From the NCBI RefSeq assembly GCF_003762835.1, contig NZ_RJWA01000002.1, positions 186,001 to 250,000 on the forward strand: a DNA stretch of 64,000 nt, read 5' to 3'. Positions 29,098-39,830 of this stretch are shown here, in pieces. The translations under genes and the position numbers were made by a program. This stretch comes from Micromonospora sp. HM5-17. GTDB taxonomy: Bacteria > Actinomycetota > Actinomycetes > Mycobacteriales > Micromonosporaceae. Positions within the stretch are counted from its first letter, which is position 1; each line of letters begins with the position of its first letter. The notes under the pieces were generated by a model. That model had not been told where the DNA came from. It was given only the letters and a program-made list of their open reading frames with translations, and did not search any database.

Positions 29098-30720
29098 TCA
29101 GGATTCCGGTCGCAACACCCAGATCGCCTTCTCCATCTCGAGAGGGGTCCAGGGCGCGGTCATGATCGCGACTGTGCCGTTCCGCTCATACATCTGGTAC
29201 TTGTCGAATGCGTTGATGACACCGTCGGGCCCCTGGGCCACGTCGCTCACCTTGCCACTGCCCAGGTCGACACGTACCAGTCGGACGGAGCCGTCGTTCG
29301 GGCTGGCCTCCAACGCCAGCAGTCCCTCGTCGGCGATCCTGATCATGGTGGGCTTCCAGGTGTGCCCGGTCGACTTCCACTTGACCTGACCGCTCTTGAG
29401 GTCGAACGCGACGATCTGGCCGTCGGATACGTCGATCTTGCGGTCCAGCTGCACGTACAGGGTGTCGTCGCTGACGAGGTAGGGGAAGCTGAAGGTATCC
29501 GGGCCGGCCTTCGCGAACTCGACGTTGTCGACGATGCGGGGAATCGTGTGCATGACCTTTCCGGCGTCGTCGAGCACCACGAGGTTACCGGGCCCGGTTG
29601 CCTCGTCCGCGGCGAGGATGGTCGGCGACACCGACAGGACGCGGTCCACCTCCTGCTCCTTGGTCAGGGAGGTGCGCCACTTCTCCGCGCCGGTCGCCAT
29701 GTCGAGCCCGAGCACGGCGTACTGGTCCAGGCACGTCTGACCCACGACCACGGTCTTCTCGTCGGCGTTCAGCCCCAGGAAGGAACAGCGGTCTTCCGTC
29801 CCCCAGCGCCGCGTCCCGTCCGTGATCGAGTACACGACGATCTCTCGGTCGTAGTCCTTGTTCTCCGCGTACACGAGTACGCTGTCACCCACGGTGATCA
29901 CCTGAGGGACAGGGCGGGGATCCAGCACCATGTCGCTGAGGGGAATGTCCGGCTCCATCACCCGGAAGGGGATCTTCACCGTCCACTTCCGCTGGCCGCT
30001 GTTGAGATCGATTGTGGCCATCTGGTCACACCGGTCCTTGGGACCGTAGACCACAGCCACCACCCCATCTGCCGGGTCCGGCGAGGTGGTGCACACCGTC
30101 GTGCCCTGGGGCACCGGAATGCTCCAGGCCTCCTTGCCATCCGCAAGCGTGAACGCGGTCACCTTGTCGTGTTGCGCACGTACCAGGGTCTGGTCGAGCA
30201 TCCAGCTACCCAGCATCGCGTAGGCGTTGTTCGGTTCACCCTCGGCGGGCTTCTTGAGGTCCATGGACCAGGCCAGCTTCAGGGTGCCGATGCCGCCGCG
30301 GCCCTTGCCACCGCCACCGCCACCGTCACCACCGAACTGGGTGGCCGCGACCCATATGCCCGCTCCGGCCAGCACCAGCAGGACCACGACGCCGAGAGCG
30401 CCCAGCAGGAGAAGGGGGCCACGCCGGGACGGCTTGGGCGCCGGTGGGGGCGCGCCGAACGCCGGATTCGGTGATCCTGCGTACGGCTGCTGTCCCGCCG
30501 GTTGGGCACCGGGCTGTCCCGGTACGGTCGGGTACGGAGCCTGGCCGGGTATCCCGCCGGGGGACGGCGCCCCGGCCGGAGGCTGGGGCGGTGGCGGGTA
30601 CGGCTGCCCGGCCGGAGCCGACGCGGCGGGCGGCTGGCCCGGCGGGACCTGCTGCGATGGCGGGGGCTGAGGTCCTCCCCAGTTGGGCCCGGGTGTCGGC
30701 GCACCATGCGGGGTGGTCAT
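29098..30720 (-). CDS. Membrane-anchored PQQ-like beta-propeller protein
   Basis: The 540-residue product has a Pro/Gln/Gly-rich cytoplasmic N-terminus (1-98), one transmembrane helix (101-125), a Gly tract, and an extracytoplasmic beta-propeller with repeated blades such as VTAFTLADGKEAWSIPV, IDLNSGQRKWTVKI, LDMATGAEKWRTSL and FDLKSGQVKWKSTG (the A-x-D-x-x-T/S-G-x-x-x-W signature). Propellers of this kind bind partners or cofactors. The blade shape does not prove PQQ binding. The Pro-rich tail plus single helix is common in actinobacterial signalling and secretion proteins. GGAGG precedes ATG 30720. Confidence 0.85.
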   Translation of the reverse strand: MTTPHGAPTPGPNWGGPQPPPSQQVPPGQPPAASAPAGQPYPPPPQPPAGAPSPGGIPGQAPYPTVPGQPGAQPAGQQPYAGSPNPAFGAPPPAPKPSRRGPLLLLGALGVVVLLVLAGAGIWVAATQFGGDGGGGGGKGRGGIGTLKLAWSMDLKKPAEGEPNNAYAMLGSWMLDQTLVRAQHDKVTAFTLADGKEAWSIPVPQGTTVCTTSPDPADGVVAVVYGPKDRCDQMATIDLNSGQRKWTVKIPFRVMEPDIPLSDMVLDPRPVPQVITVGDSVLVYAENKDYDREIVVYSITDGTRRWGTEDRCSFLGLNADEKTVVVGQTCLDQYAVLGLDMATGAEKWRTSLTKEQEVDRVLSVSPTILAADEATGPGNLVVLDDAGKVMHTIPRIVDNVEFAKAGPDTFSFPYLVSDDTLYVQLDRKIDVSDGQIVAFDLKSGQVKWKSTGHTWKPTMIRIADEGLLALEASPNDGSVRLVRVDLGSGKVSDVAQGPDGVINAFDKYQMYERNGTVAIMTAPWTPLEMEKAIWVLRPES

Positions 30721-31314
30721 CAGTGTGTTGCCTCCATTGAGACCGGTCGGACTGCGGCTGACGCGCGGCGACTGCCGTCCGGACGAGCTGCCCGGGTGCG
30801 GGAGCGGCCCGGAGGCTCCCGCGGCCGTCCCGCTGGATGCGGCCAGCCGGTACGCGGCCACCTCACCGCAGCGTCGGCGAGCCGGGCCGATCGCCGCCCA
30901 GGTGGTGCCGGTGCCCGCGCGGTCGACGACCACGCGGTTGCTCAGGCCTGACCCATCCTGCATACAGCCGCAAAGGTTTCAAATGACCCGTCCACCGTAC
31001 TCCAGGCGTTGGGTTTCGACGGTCCCGGGTGCATGGGGCGCCCCGCCGGGCGGCACCGGGTGCGGACCGGCGCGGATCCCGGGCCGGCGGGGTGCGGCGC
31101 CGGGTGGGGTCAGCCGGTGACGGACTCGGGGTCGAAGCCCTCGGGCCACGACGACGGCCAGGGCGAGGGACCAGGTCGGCACGGCGACCCGGTCCCTCGG
31201 CACTGTCCACTCGTGTCGATGGTGTCGGCCACCGCGCTGCCGCCGGCCCGATGGCGTCCGTCAACCGAGCGGTCTCCACCGACACGCGTCCTCGACCGCC
31301 GCCGTCGGGTGTCG
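30721..31314. other. 594-nt intergenic region
   Basis: This holds the promoter side of the beta-propeller gene and the 3' side of the small coiled-coil gene. On the minus strand TTGAAA (about 30981) followed after ~16 nt by CAGGAT is a possible promoter. No gene is supported. Confidence 0.4.
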
Positions 31315-31578
31315 TCAGCCCAGGACGCTGACGTACTCGCGGGCGGCGCCGCCGCTGCCCTGGATCAGGGTAGCGGCCTCCGCCAGCCGCTGCCTGGTCT
31401 GCTCGGCGCGCTGGATGGCCTCCGCGACCTTGGGGTGGTTGGTGCCGGCGGCAACAGCCCGGAGACGGGTGAGGACCTGCTCGGTCTGCTCGGTGGCGGA
31501 GCGGATCTGGTTGAGCGCGTTGGCGCTCTGTTCGGCGGCTTGCATCAGCGCCGCCTTGACTTCCTCGATGCTGGCCAT
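31315..31578 (-). CDS. Small coiled-coil protein, 87 residues
   Basis: ATG 31578 has GGGAGGAA upstream. The product ASIEEVKAALMQAAEQSANA, LNQIRSATEQTEQVLTRLRA, VAEAIQRAEQTRQRLAEAAT is almost fully helical with heptad spacing, like WXG100-sized proteins, but it lacks a WxG motif. The family is not recognised with certainty. It is divergent from the 685-residue cysteine-rich gene, with 212 nt between starts. Confidence 0.65.
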   Translation of the reverse strand: MASIEEVKAALMQAAEQSANALNQIRSATEQTEQVLTRLRAVAAGTNHPKVAEAIQRAEQTRQRLAEAATLIQGSGGAAREYVSVLG

Positions 31579-31790
31579 TCGGTTCCTCCCCATGTGCTGG
31601 CTGCTGGCGCTGGGCTGGACGTGGGCACCGGCGCAGGCGCCTCGGCCGTACGCCTGCGTGGTTGGCCGATCACCACCTGCGAAGAATAGAGGAAGCCCGC
31701 ATCCCGACTGTCCACGTTGTGCCGCTCGGGTGACGGTCTGACGGTCACCCTGGTCGCCTGCACTGTCGTACCTATGGGGGTGACCGGCGG

Positions 31791-33848
31791 ATGGCGGACG
31801 AGGAGGTCCGGTCGCGCGGGGAGCCGTACCACGACTGCCTGCTCTGTCCGAGGGCCGGCATGGGCGACCAGCCGTGCCCCGACTGCGGGCAGACCGGACG
31901 GCGCCGCGCGCAGCTTGTGTTGACGATGGCGAACCTGGACACCGGGGCGGTGGCCTCGGCGAACGTCGTACCCGGGGTGGTGGAGCCGGTACGCTGGCCC
32001 GGCAACGGCCAGCGCTGGTGCCTGCCGCTGGCCCCGCTGCTGCGCGAACTGGCCGCCACGGTCGACGTCGGCTCGTGGAGTGACGTACGGCAGCCGGGCT
32101 CGCCGGACGGCCCGCTGGTGCTGCTGCCACGCGGCTGGCGGCCGGAGCTGCCGGATGCGTCCCGGAGGACGCTGGAGGCGGAGGCGCTCGCCGGGGAGGC
32201 CCGTGAGCCGTGGCGGCTCTATCTCGGCCGTACCGTCGCAGCCCCACCCCGCGACCCCGCGGCCGAGCTGGGCCGGCGCTGCCGACTCGCCGGTCTGCTC
32301 TGCCTCGATCTGGTCGTCGAGGCCCGCCGCCGGGCTTCGGACGGGGCCGGCTTCAGCTGGTACCTCCGGTACGAGGTGCCGGGCGGACCGGTCCCGTGCG
32401 AGCCCGGGCGGGACGCCGACAACCTGGCCCAGGCGATCGCCGCCACCGGCGACCTGGACGCCCTCTACGGCCTGGAGGAACGCGGCCGGCACGTCCCGGC
32501 GTACTACCTGGACGCGGGGGACCGGCCACCGGCCGACCCGCCGCGCGTCGACCTGGATCGGCTCGAACGACGCATCCTCGCCGACTGCGTCGACCTGGCG
32601 ACCGGTGCCCCGACCGCCGGGGCGCAGGCGATCTGGCGCGACGGTCGTTGGTGGCACACCACGCTGCACGCCGACACCGCCGAGATCCGTACCGAAAGGC
32701 CGGCCGGGCAGCTCTGCCAGCGGCGTCGCGCGGTGCTGCGGCGCGGCTGGGAACCCCCGGCCCCGTCGTGGCGGGGCGCCCCCGTCCCGTCCGTCGACTG
32801 CCCCGACTGTGCCCCGGACTTCCCGCTCCGCCGCTGTGACTGCCGGCTGGGCGCCGGACGGATTGACCCCGACTGCCCGACCTGCGGCGGCTCCGGCCGC
32901 GCACCGTTGCTGCTACCCTGCCGCACCTGCCGTGACACCCACCGTCTCCACGACGGGGTGACCGTGACGATCACCGATCTGACCAGCCTGGTCGTGCACC
33001 TGACCTGGCGGGTCGACGCGGCGGGCTGGCAGGCCGGCGAACTCGTCTGGTGGGCCGACGACGGCCTCCCGCAGGCCGGTGAGCACATCTGGCGGGCCGG
33101 TCTGCGCCTGCCGGCACCCGTCGTCGCCACCCACCCCGGCGGCGCGCCGCTGCACCAGCTCCCGGCCCCGTTCCGGCTCGGCGGTTGGGCCCATGCCTTC
33201 GGCGTACGCCCCGAGGATCTGGTTGAGCTCGACGGCGGTGGCGATGTTGATCGTGACCTGCGGAACGGCACCGTCACCCTGCACCGGGCCGGGGACGAGC
33301 CGCTGACCGCGTACCTCCGGCAGGTCGGCCGGGGCCGGCCCGGGGCGCGACGGTTCGTGCTGGCCCGCCGGCCCGACGTACCACCCGTGGCCGACCTGGT
33401 GCGGCTCGTCCTCGGGCTGCGCCTGGCCATCACGGTGACGCTCACCGACCACGCGCCGGACGCCGGAGACCTTCGGCTCGGGCAGGGGGAGAGCTGGGAT
33501 GTCACGATCCGCCCGCCCGGGGCGCCGGTCGTTCCCGCCGACCCACCCACCCGGGCCACCCCGGAGGCGGCCGTGGCGTTCTGCCTCGACTACCTCGAAC
33601 TCGTCATCGCCGGCAGCGTCCCCGACGATCCGATCGTCCCGATCCCCGTGCCGCAGGCCCCGACGCCGGCCGTCGTCCACGATCCCGTACCGCTGCTCCG
33701 TCGGCTCGCCCGCCACCACGCGGGGCAGCCCGTCGCCGTTCACTACGAGGGCGGCACCTGCCAGGTGTGGCTGCGGGACCGCGACGACGTCCGTCACATC
33801 GCGACCGCGGCGACCCTGCCGGCCGCCGTCCACGCTCTCGGCCTCTGA
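31791..33848 (+). CDS. Large protein with DnaJ-like zinc-finger Cys clusters, function unknown
   Basis: The 685-residue soluble protein carries two Cys clusters. The first is C16xxC19 plus C29xxC32 (CPDCGQTG). The second spans residues 337-380: CPDC, CDC, CPTCGGSG and CRTC. The CxxCGxxG pattern is that of DnaJ-type zinc fingers, though no J domain is present. The regions between (about 40-330 and 385-685) have alpha/beta character, no known family, and many Trp. Zn binding and a scaffold or nucleic-acid role are inferences. Ribosome site is weak; ATG 31791 precedes the first Cys cluster by 15 residues. Confidence 0.75.
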   Translation: MADEEVRSRGEPYHDCLLCPRAGMGDQPCPDCGQTGRRRAQLVLTMANLDTGAVASANVVPGVVEPVRWPGNGQRWCLPLAPLLRELAATVDVGSWSDVRQPGSPDGPLVLLPRGWRPELPDASRRTLEAEALAGEAREPWRLYLGRTVAAPPRDPAAELGRRCRLAGLLCLDLVVEARRRASDGAGFSWYLRYEVPGGPVPCEPGRDADNLAQAIAATGDLDALYGLEERGRHVPAYYLDAGDRPPADPPRVDLDRLERRILADCVDLATGAPTAGAQAIWRDGRWWHTTLHADTAEIRTERPAGQLCQRRRAVLRRGWEPPAPSWRGAPVPSVDCPDCAPDFPLRRCDCRLGAGRIDPDCPTCGGSGRAPLLLPCRTCRDTHRLHDGVTVTITDLTSLVVHLTWRVDAAGWQAGELVWWADDGLPQAGEHIWRAGLRLPAPVVATHPGGAPLHQLPAPFRLGGWAHAFGVRPEDLVELDGGGDVDRDLRNGTVTLHRAGDEPLTAYLRQVGRGRPGARRFVLARRPDVPPVADLVRLVLGLRLAITVTLTDHAPDAGDLRLGQGESWDVTIRPPGAPVVPADPPTRATPEAAVAFCLDYLELVIAGSVPDDPIVPIPVPQAPTPAVVHDPVPLLRRLARHHAGQPVAVHYEGGTCQVWLRDRDDVRHIATAATLPAAVHALGL

Positions 33849-33936
33849 CCGCGGTCCACCCCGAGCAGCGGTCGGAGTAGGCCGGCAGCCGCCGGGCCGG
33901 GGCGGCGCCTGCTCCGGCTGGGGCTTGACCGGCCCG

Positions 33937-34779
33937 CTACCCGGCGGTGGGCCGTTCGGCGGCGTCGGGCCGGTCGTCGAGCCCGCTGCCGGGCTGGTCG
34001 TTGCGCTGGTGCGGTGCGGGGTGATCGGGCGCCGGCGTGGGCCGGTGGGGTGCCGGCATGGGCTGATCGGGTGCCGGGTGGTCTGGCGCGGGCCACGTCC
34101 AGTCGGCGTCGAAGGGGCTGCGGTTGGCCCTGCGGCGGTGGAGTACCAGGACCCCGGCAAGGATCCCGGTCAGCACGATTCCGCCGACCGCCCAGGGCTG
34201 CCACCGGAAGGGGGTGTGCCCGGAGACCGTCACCACCTCGCCGTCGCCGGGTACGGAGGTGATGTTGACGGGTGCGTAGATCCAGTCGTCCGAGCCCAGC
34301 AGATCGTTGTGTTCGCGGAAGTCCTCCAGGTCCTCGTAGGTGTCGCCGGTGTTGTCGATCAGGAGTGCACCGTCGTCGGGTTTCCGCGCCACGTACACGT
34401 CCAGCACCTCCAGCGACCCGTCCTCCCGCTTGACCAGGATGGAGCGCTGGTAGAGCGTCCCGTCGGGCCCGGCGAAGTCGTCGGCCGCCCTGTGGACCGC
34501 ACCGGGCGGGCGGCAGCCGTCCTCCTCGTCGCACCTCGTGGCGGCCAGCAGGTCGTACTGGATCTGTTCCGGGCTGTAGTGGGCGGCGACGTTGGCGAGC
34601 CGATCCTCGGGGGTGGAGGCGGTGCGGAACTGGGGGTGCTTGTCGTTCGTGACGGTGGCCGCCCTGGCGTACTCCAGGAGCAGGTTGGGCTTCTCCGCCG
34701 GCTCGCCCGCGCCGCACCCGGACACCAGTAGCGCGACCGACGCGCCAACGACCGTGACGACTCCCGCACCGGTACGCAT
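33937..34779 (-). CDS. Lipoprotein with C-terminal membrane helix, function unknown
   Basis: The 280-residue product starts with a signal ending in the lipobox LLVSGCG, has an extracytoplasmic domain (about 25-190; includes ATRCDEEDGCRPPG with a likely disulfide), a helix WAVGGIVLTGILAGVLVLHR at about 195-215, and a cytoplasmic Pro/His/Asp-rich tail with PAPDHPAPDQPMP-like repeats. A lipid anchor plus a transmembrane helix is unusual. AAGGGGAG precedes ATG 34779. It converges on the 685-residue gene; no family is recognised. Confidence 0.7.
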   Translation of the reverse strand: MRTGAGVVTVVGASVALLVSGCGAGEPAEKPNLLLEYARAATVTNDKHPQFRTASTPEDRLANVAAHYSPEQIQYDLLAATRCDEEDGCRPPGAVHRAADDFAGPDGTLYQRSILVKREDGSLEVLDVYVARKPDDGALLIDNTGDTYEDLEDFREHNDLLGSDDWIYAPVNITSVPGDGEVVTVSGHTPFRWQPWAVGGIVLTGILAGVLVLHRRRANRSPFDADWTWPAPDHPAPDQPMPAPHRPTPAPDHPAPHQRNDQPGSGLDDRPDAAERPTAG

Positions 34780-35053
34780 CACGACTCCCCTTCCCGAGAC
34801 CGCCCTGGGCCGGCGCGTTCGGATCGGTGGCTGCCGGATCGGGCTCTTCCCTGCAGCGTGGCACAGAACCGCCACTCGGGTGATGGACGTCGATTCCGAG
34901 GTCGGGGTGGCGGACGGGTCACGATCCGTGTGCCGGGACGGGCCATCGTTCCGACGACGAGGACGTTCGCGCCACCGGTGCGATGGTGACGGTCGGCACG
35001 GCGGTGGTCGGTGTAAGTAACGGGATGACTTGTAGTCCTTACCTGCCGCGTGC
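34780..35053. other. Intergenic region between lipoprotein and MATE genes
   Basis: No gene is seen. GTAAG...CTTAC half-sites at 35013 and 35038 surround the likely MATE -35 element and might bind a repressor. Weak evidence. Confidence 0.35.
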
Positions 35054-35059
35054 CAGGAT
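35030..35059 (+). promoter_or_regulatory. Promoter of MATE gene
   Basis: TTGTAG (35030-35035), an 18-nt spacer, and CAGGAT (35054-35059) lie 8 nt before ATG 35068, so the transcript is likely leaderless. Confidence 0.5.
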
Positions 35060-35067
35060 CCTTCCCC

Positions 35068-36447
35068 ATGAGCGATCGTGAAACCGCGCCGCCACCCGGG
35101 CCGGTCGAGGCGTCCGCCCGGCCGGTCGAGGCGTCCGCCCGGCCGGTCGAGGCGTCCGCCCGGCGGATCGCCACGTTGGCCCTGCCCGCCCTGGTGGTGC
35201 TGGCCGCCGAGCCGCTCTACGTGCTGGTCGACACCGCCGTGCTCGGTCACCTCGGCGCGGTGCCGTTGGCCGCGCTCGCCGTCGGCGGACCGGTGATGAC
35301 GCTGGTCGCCTGGATCGGCACGGTCACGGCGTACGGCACCACCGGGCGGACGGCCCGCCGCTTCGGGTACGGCGACCGGCCCGCGGCGGTCGCCGAGGGG
35401 GTCCAGGCGTCCTGGCTCGCCCTCGCCGCCGGCCTGCTGATGTCGGTCGTCATGCAGGTGGTGGCCGGCCCGTTGGCGCGTACCCTCGCCGGCGACGAAT
35501 CCGCCGAGGTGGCCGACGGCGCGGCGCTCTGGCTGCGGGTCGCGGCGCTCGGCGCCCCCGGGCTCCTGCTCGCGGCGGCCGGCAACGGCTGGATGCGGGG
35601 GGTGCAGGACACCCGGCGACCGGTGTACTTCGTGCTCGGCCCGAACCTGTTCTCGGCCGCGCTCTGCCCGGTGCTGGTTCACGTGGTCGGGCTCGGCCTG
35701 GTCGGCTCGGCGATCGCCAACGCGGTCGCCCAGACGCTCTGCGGGCTGCTCTTCGCGGGTGCGCTGGTCGTCGAGCGGGTACCGCTGGCCCCGCAGCCCC
35801 GGGTCATCGCGCGCCAGCTCGTGCTCAGCCGAGACCTGCTGATCCGGGGCGCCGCCTTCCAGGTCAGCTTCCTGTCCGCGACCACCGTCGCGGCCCGGTT
35901 CGGTGTCGCGGCGGTCGGCGCCCACCAGATCGCGCTACAGCTGTGGTTCTTCACCGCGTTGCTGCTGGACGCGCTCGCCATCGCCGCCCAGTCGCTGGTC
36001 GGGGCGGCCCTCGGGGCCGGCGACGCGGCGAGCGCCCGGATGCTCGCCCGGCGGACCGCGGTGGCGGGCGGACTCTGCGGCATCGCCTTCGCCGTGCTGA
36101 TCGGCGCCGGCGTCGGGATCATCCCGGGCTGGTTCAGCGCCGACCCGCAGGTACGCGACCAGGCCCTGCTCGCCTGGCCGTGGTTCGTCGCCATGCAGCC
36201 GCTGGCCGGCGTCGTCTTCGCGCTCGACGGGGTGCTGATCGGCGCCGGCGACGTCCGGTACCTCCGCGACCTGACCGTGGCCGGCGCCCTCGGCGGCTTT
36301 CTCCCGGCGATCTGGCTGAGCCACCTTCTCGATCTCGGCCTCGGCGGCATCTGGGCCGGACTGACGCTCTTTGTGCTGCTTCGGCTGGTCGGACTCCTGC
36401 TGCGGATTCGCTCCGGCCGCTGGCTGGTGCTCGGCGTCACCCGGTGA
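35068..36447 (+). CDS. MATE family efflux protein (DinF-like)
   Basis: The 459-residue transporter has twelve hydrophobic helices in two similar halves (LALPALVVLAAEPLYVLVDT; VGAHQIALQLWFFTALLLDA) typical of the DinF branch. MATE proteins export drugs or metabolites using H+ or Na+. The N-terminal cytoplasmic stretch carries three EASARPV repeats, from a 21-bp DNA repeat. In related genomes a dinF gene commonly lies between nrnA and truB, so this is the expected member of the cluster, now separated from its neighbours. Confidence 0.92.
   Translation: MSDRETAPPPGPVEASARPVEASARPVEASARRIATLALPALVVLAAEPLYVLVDTAVLGHLGAVPLAALAVGGPVMTLVAWIGTVTAYGTTGRTARRFGYGDRPAAVAEGVQASWLALAAGLLMSVVMQVVAGPLARTLAGDESAEVADGAALWLRVAALGAPGLLLAAAGNGWMRGVQDTRRPVYFVLGPNLFSAALCPVLVHVVGLGLVGSAIANAVAQTLCGLLFAGALVVERVPLAPQPRVIARQLVLSRDLLIRGAAFQVSFLSATTVAARFGVAAVGAHQIALQLWFFTALLLDALAIAAQSLVGAALGAGDAASARMLARRTAVAGGLCGIAFAVLIGAGVGIIPGWFSADPQVRDQALLAWPWFVAMQPLAGVVFALDGVLIGAGDVRYLRDLTVAGALGGFLPAIWLSHLLDLGLGGIWAGLTLFVLLRLVGLLLRIRSGRWLVLGVTR
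35101..35163 (+). repeat. Three 21-bp tandem repeats in MATE gene
   Basis: CCGGTCGAGGCGTCCGCCCG plus G occurs three times without a change, encoding PVEASAR each time. Perfect identity suggests recent slippage. Confidence 0.85.
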
Positions 36448-36460
36448 CCTCGACCGGAGG

Positions 36461-36476
36461 CTGCATGACCATGCAG
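36461..36476 (+). promoter_or_regulatory. ARG box upstream of argG
   Basis: CTGCAT-4-ATGCAG is a 6-4-6 inverted repeat with the TGCAT core of actinobacterial ArgR sites. It lies at the -35 position of the argG promoter, suited to arginine repression. A weaker half-copy follows (TGTGCAATACTATG). Confidence 0.65.
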
Positions 36477-36486
36477 CTCTGTGCAA

Positions 36487-36492
36487 TACTAT
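36487..36492 (+). promoter_or_regulatory. -10 element of argG
   Basis: TACTAT ends 5 nt before the GTG of argG; no ribosome-binding site follows, which implies a leaderless mRNA. Confidence 0.6.
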
Positions 36493-36494
36493 GA

Positions 36495-37949
<1,455 letters not shown>

Positions 37950-38146
37950 TCGGCGATCACCACGCTCCTGGCCGGCGAGCTGCTCGCCGGCCACGGCATC
38001 CCGACGAGGTCGTGGCAGCGGCTGCGGGCGGGGCGGGTAGCGGGGGCGACGACCCACCCGCGGTCCGCCGACGCGGACACCTGCCAGCCGGAGCTCCGGG
38101 CCCAGACCGGGCGCCGACTCGGGCAGGTCGTGGCGGGACGCGCGAC

Positions 38147-38181
38147 CCGAGGGCCCGCCGTGGGGAGCGGCGGGCCCTCGG
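38147..38181. terminator. Strong hairpin between argG and secreted protein gene
   Basis: A perfect 14-bp stem (CCGAGGGCCCGCCG/CGGCGGGCCCTCGG) with a 7-nt loop lies 13 nt from the stop of the leftward gene. It may serve both convergent transcripts. Confidence 0.75.
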
Positions 38182-38193
38182 ACCGCGGTCGGG

Positions 38194-38967
38194 TCAGACC
38201 TGCGCCCGGAGCGCCTGCAGGGTCGGTAGCGCCTGCTGGGCGATCCACCGGCTGGTGTTCCGGGTGGCCTCCGTGTCGACCCTGGCCCGGTCCAGCGGCG
38301 GTCCCTGCAGCCTGCCGCGGTAGTACAGCTCGGAGTCCCACGCCGAGTCACCGTTGTACGCCACACAGGTGTACTGGATCTCGACGGTCACGACCCGCCC
38401 CATGCTGTCGTACTCCCGAATCGTCTGCTCGCTGCACGTCGGCGCCAGTTTCGTGACGATCGCCTGGTAGCCGCTGATCACGCCGTCGAGCAGGCCGGTG
38501 GTGGAGAGGCCGTACTTGGCGAAGCCGACCATCGCGATCCCGTGGATGACCCCCATGAGCTTGCCGATGGTGTCGGCCGCGGAGAGGCTCTGCACGGCGT
38601 TGAAGTACGACCTGGACAGCGCCGCGCAGTCGACGGCACCGTTGACGAACGGGCCGAGCAGGCTCCCCGGCATGCTGTCGATCTGGGCGATCTTGGTGAC
38701 CGCCGCCTCGGTGCAGGCCTCGACATCGGCGGCGGCGATCGCGTCGATGTGGTCGAGGATCTCCTGCTTGGCGTTCTCGACTGCGGCGATGATCTCCCGC
38801 TTGGCCCGTTCGATGTCATTGCCCCCACCAAGGAGGCTCTGGGCCACCGACACGATGATGTTGGCCCAGTCCTTCCAGGCTGCCTGGGCGGGCTGGGTGG
38901 TGCCGCTGACGGTGAGCACCACGGCGACGGTGGCGGCGACGACGCCGTTGACGAATCTCCGTCTCAT
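38194..38967 (-). CDS. Secreted protein A of a paralogous pair, function unknown
   Basis: The 257-residue product has a signal peptide (MRRRFVNGVVAATVAVVLTV... ending QAA), then a helical region AKREIIAAVENAKQEILDHI and IDAIAAADVEACTEAAVTKI, and a C-terminal domain with APTC...YTC, PPLDRARVDTEATRN and AQQALPTLQAL. The paired Cys suggest a disulfide. The neighbouring secreted protein has the same order of features, so they are paralogues. GAGGAAG precedes the ATG. The 35-nt gap to the upstream gene indicates an operon. Confidence 0.75.
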   Translation of the reverse strand: MRRRFVNGVVAATVAVVLTVSGTTQPAQAAWKDWANIIVSVAQSLLGGGNDIERAKREIIAAVENAKQEILDHIDAIAAADVEACTEAAVTKIAQIDSMPGSLLGPFVNGAVDCAALSRSYFNAVQSLSAADTIGKLMGVIHGIAMVGFAKYGLSTTGLLDGVISGYQAIVTKLAPTCSEQTIREYDSMGRVVTVEIQYTCVAYNGDSAWDSELYYRGRLQGPPLDRARVDTEATRNTSRWIAQQALPTLQALRAQV

Positions 38968-39002
38968 GTGCGCGCTTCCTCCTCGGATGGGCATCACGGG
39001 GG

Positions 39003-39830
39003 TCACGGGAGTGGGACGCCTTGGCGCAGCAACACGTCCAGGGTCTGCTGCGCAAGCGGTCTGGTGGTGTCGGCCATCAGAAAGTCCTCGACGTGCTTCA
39101 GGTCGAGGGGCCCGGGAATCGGCGGGCCGTCGTCGATGGAGTACTCGTCCTTGTGCGCCCAGTACCAGGCCGTCACGGTTCGATCGGCGAATGTGCAGAT
39201 GTACCTCCGCCAGACGCCCTGGGGATGCGCGGAGAACGTGCAATCCGGGGCCATCTCCTGGATGAGGTACTCCAGCCCCTGCCGGAAGTAGGGCAGTTGG
39301 GCCCGCGCGAGGTTCGTACCCTCCTCGGCGTCGACCGTGAGGTAGGCGGTGTGGAGCTCCGTGAACAGCACGATCATCGCCTTGCCCACGTCGTTGAGCG
39401 CGGCGTCCGACTCGCTGACCGTGGCCAGGTGCGCCTTGGCCGCGTACGCCGCGTCGTGCATGCTGTTGATCGCCGGGCCGGCGAGCCACGGCACCCGCAG
39501 CATCTCGGCCTTGGTCAGGGCCGCCTCGGCCTTGCCACGCAGCTCGTTGGTGATCTGGCTGTCGAGCCGCTCGAGTACGTCGTTCTTCGTCCCGTTGATG
39601 GCGCTGATGACCTGCTGGACCAGCTCGTTGATCTCGCCCGGGGTGTATCTGCCGTCTCGGCCCTTCTCGAAGGCGCTGACGAGAACGTCGATGAACACCC
39701 AGTAGCTGATGTTGCTGGCCCTGGCCTTCGCCGGCGTCGGGGTTCCGGTCAGGGCCACGGCCAACGCCAGCGCGGCGGCGGCGATGCCACGCAACAGCGG
39801 TCTCGCCGCCCGCACTCTGATTCCTCGCAT
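39003..39830 (-). CDS. Secreted protein B of a paralogous pair, function unknown
   Basis: The 275-residue product has a signal peptide (MRGIRVRAARPLLRGIAAAA... to KARA), a helical region INELVQQVISAINGTKNDVL and LDSQITNELRGKAEAALTKA, then a C-terminal domain with APDC...YIC, PPIPGPLDLKHVEDF and LAQQTLDVLL. Order and spacing match protein A. GAGGAGG precedes ATG 39830. First gene of a two-gene operon divergent from the LuxR-ATPase gene. Confidence 0.75.
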   Translation of the reverse strand: MRGIRVRAARPLLRGIAAAALALAVALTGTPTPAKARASNISYWVFIDVLVSAFEKGRDGRYTPGEINELVQQVISAINGTKNDVLERLDSQITNELRGKAEAALTKAEMLRVPWLAGPAINSMHDAAYAAKAHLATVSESDAALNDVGKAMIVLFTELHTAYLTVDAEEGTNLARAQLPYFRQGLEYLIQEMAPDCTFSAHPQGVWRRYICTFADRTVTAWYWAHKDEYSIDDGPPIPGPLDLKHVEDFLMADTTRPLAQQTLDVLLRQGVPLP

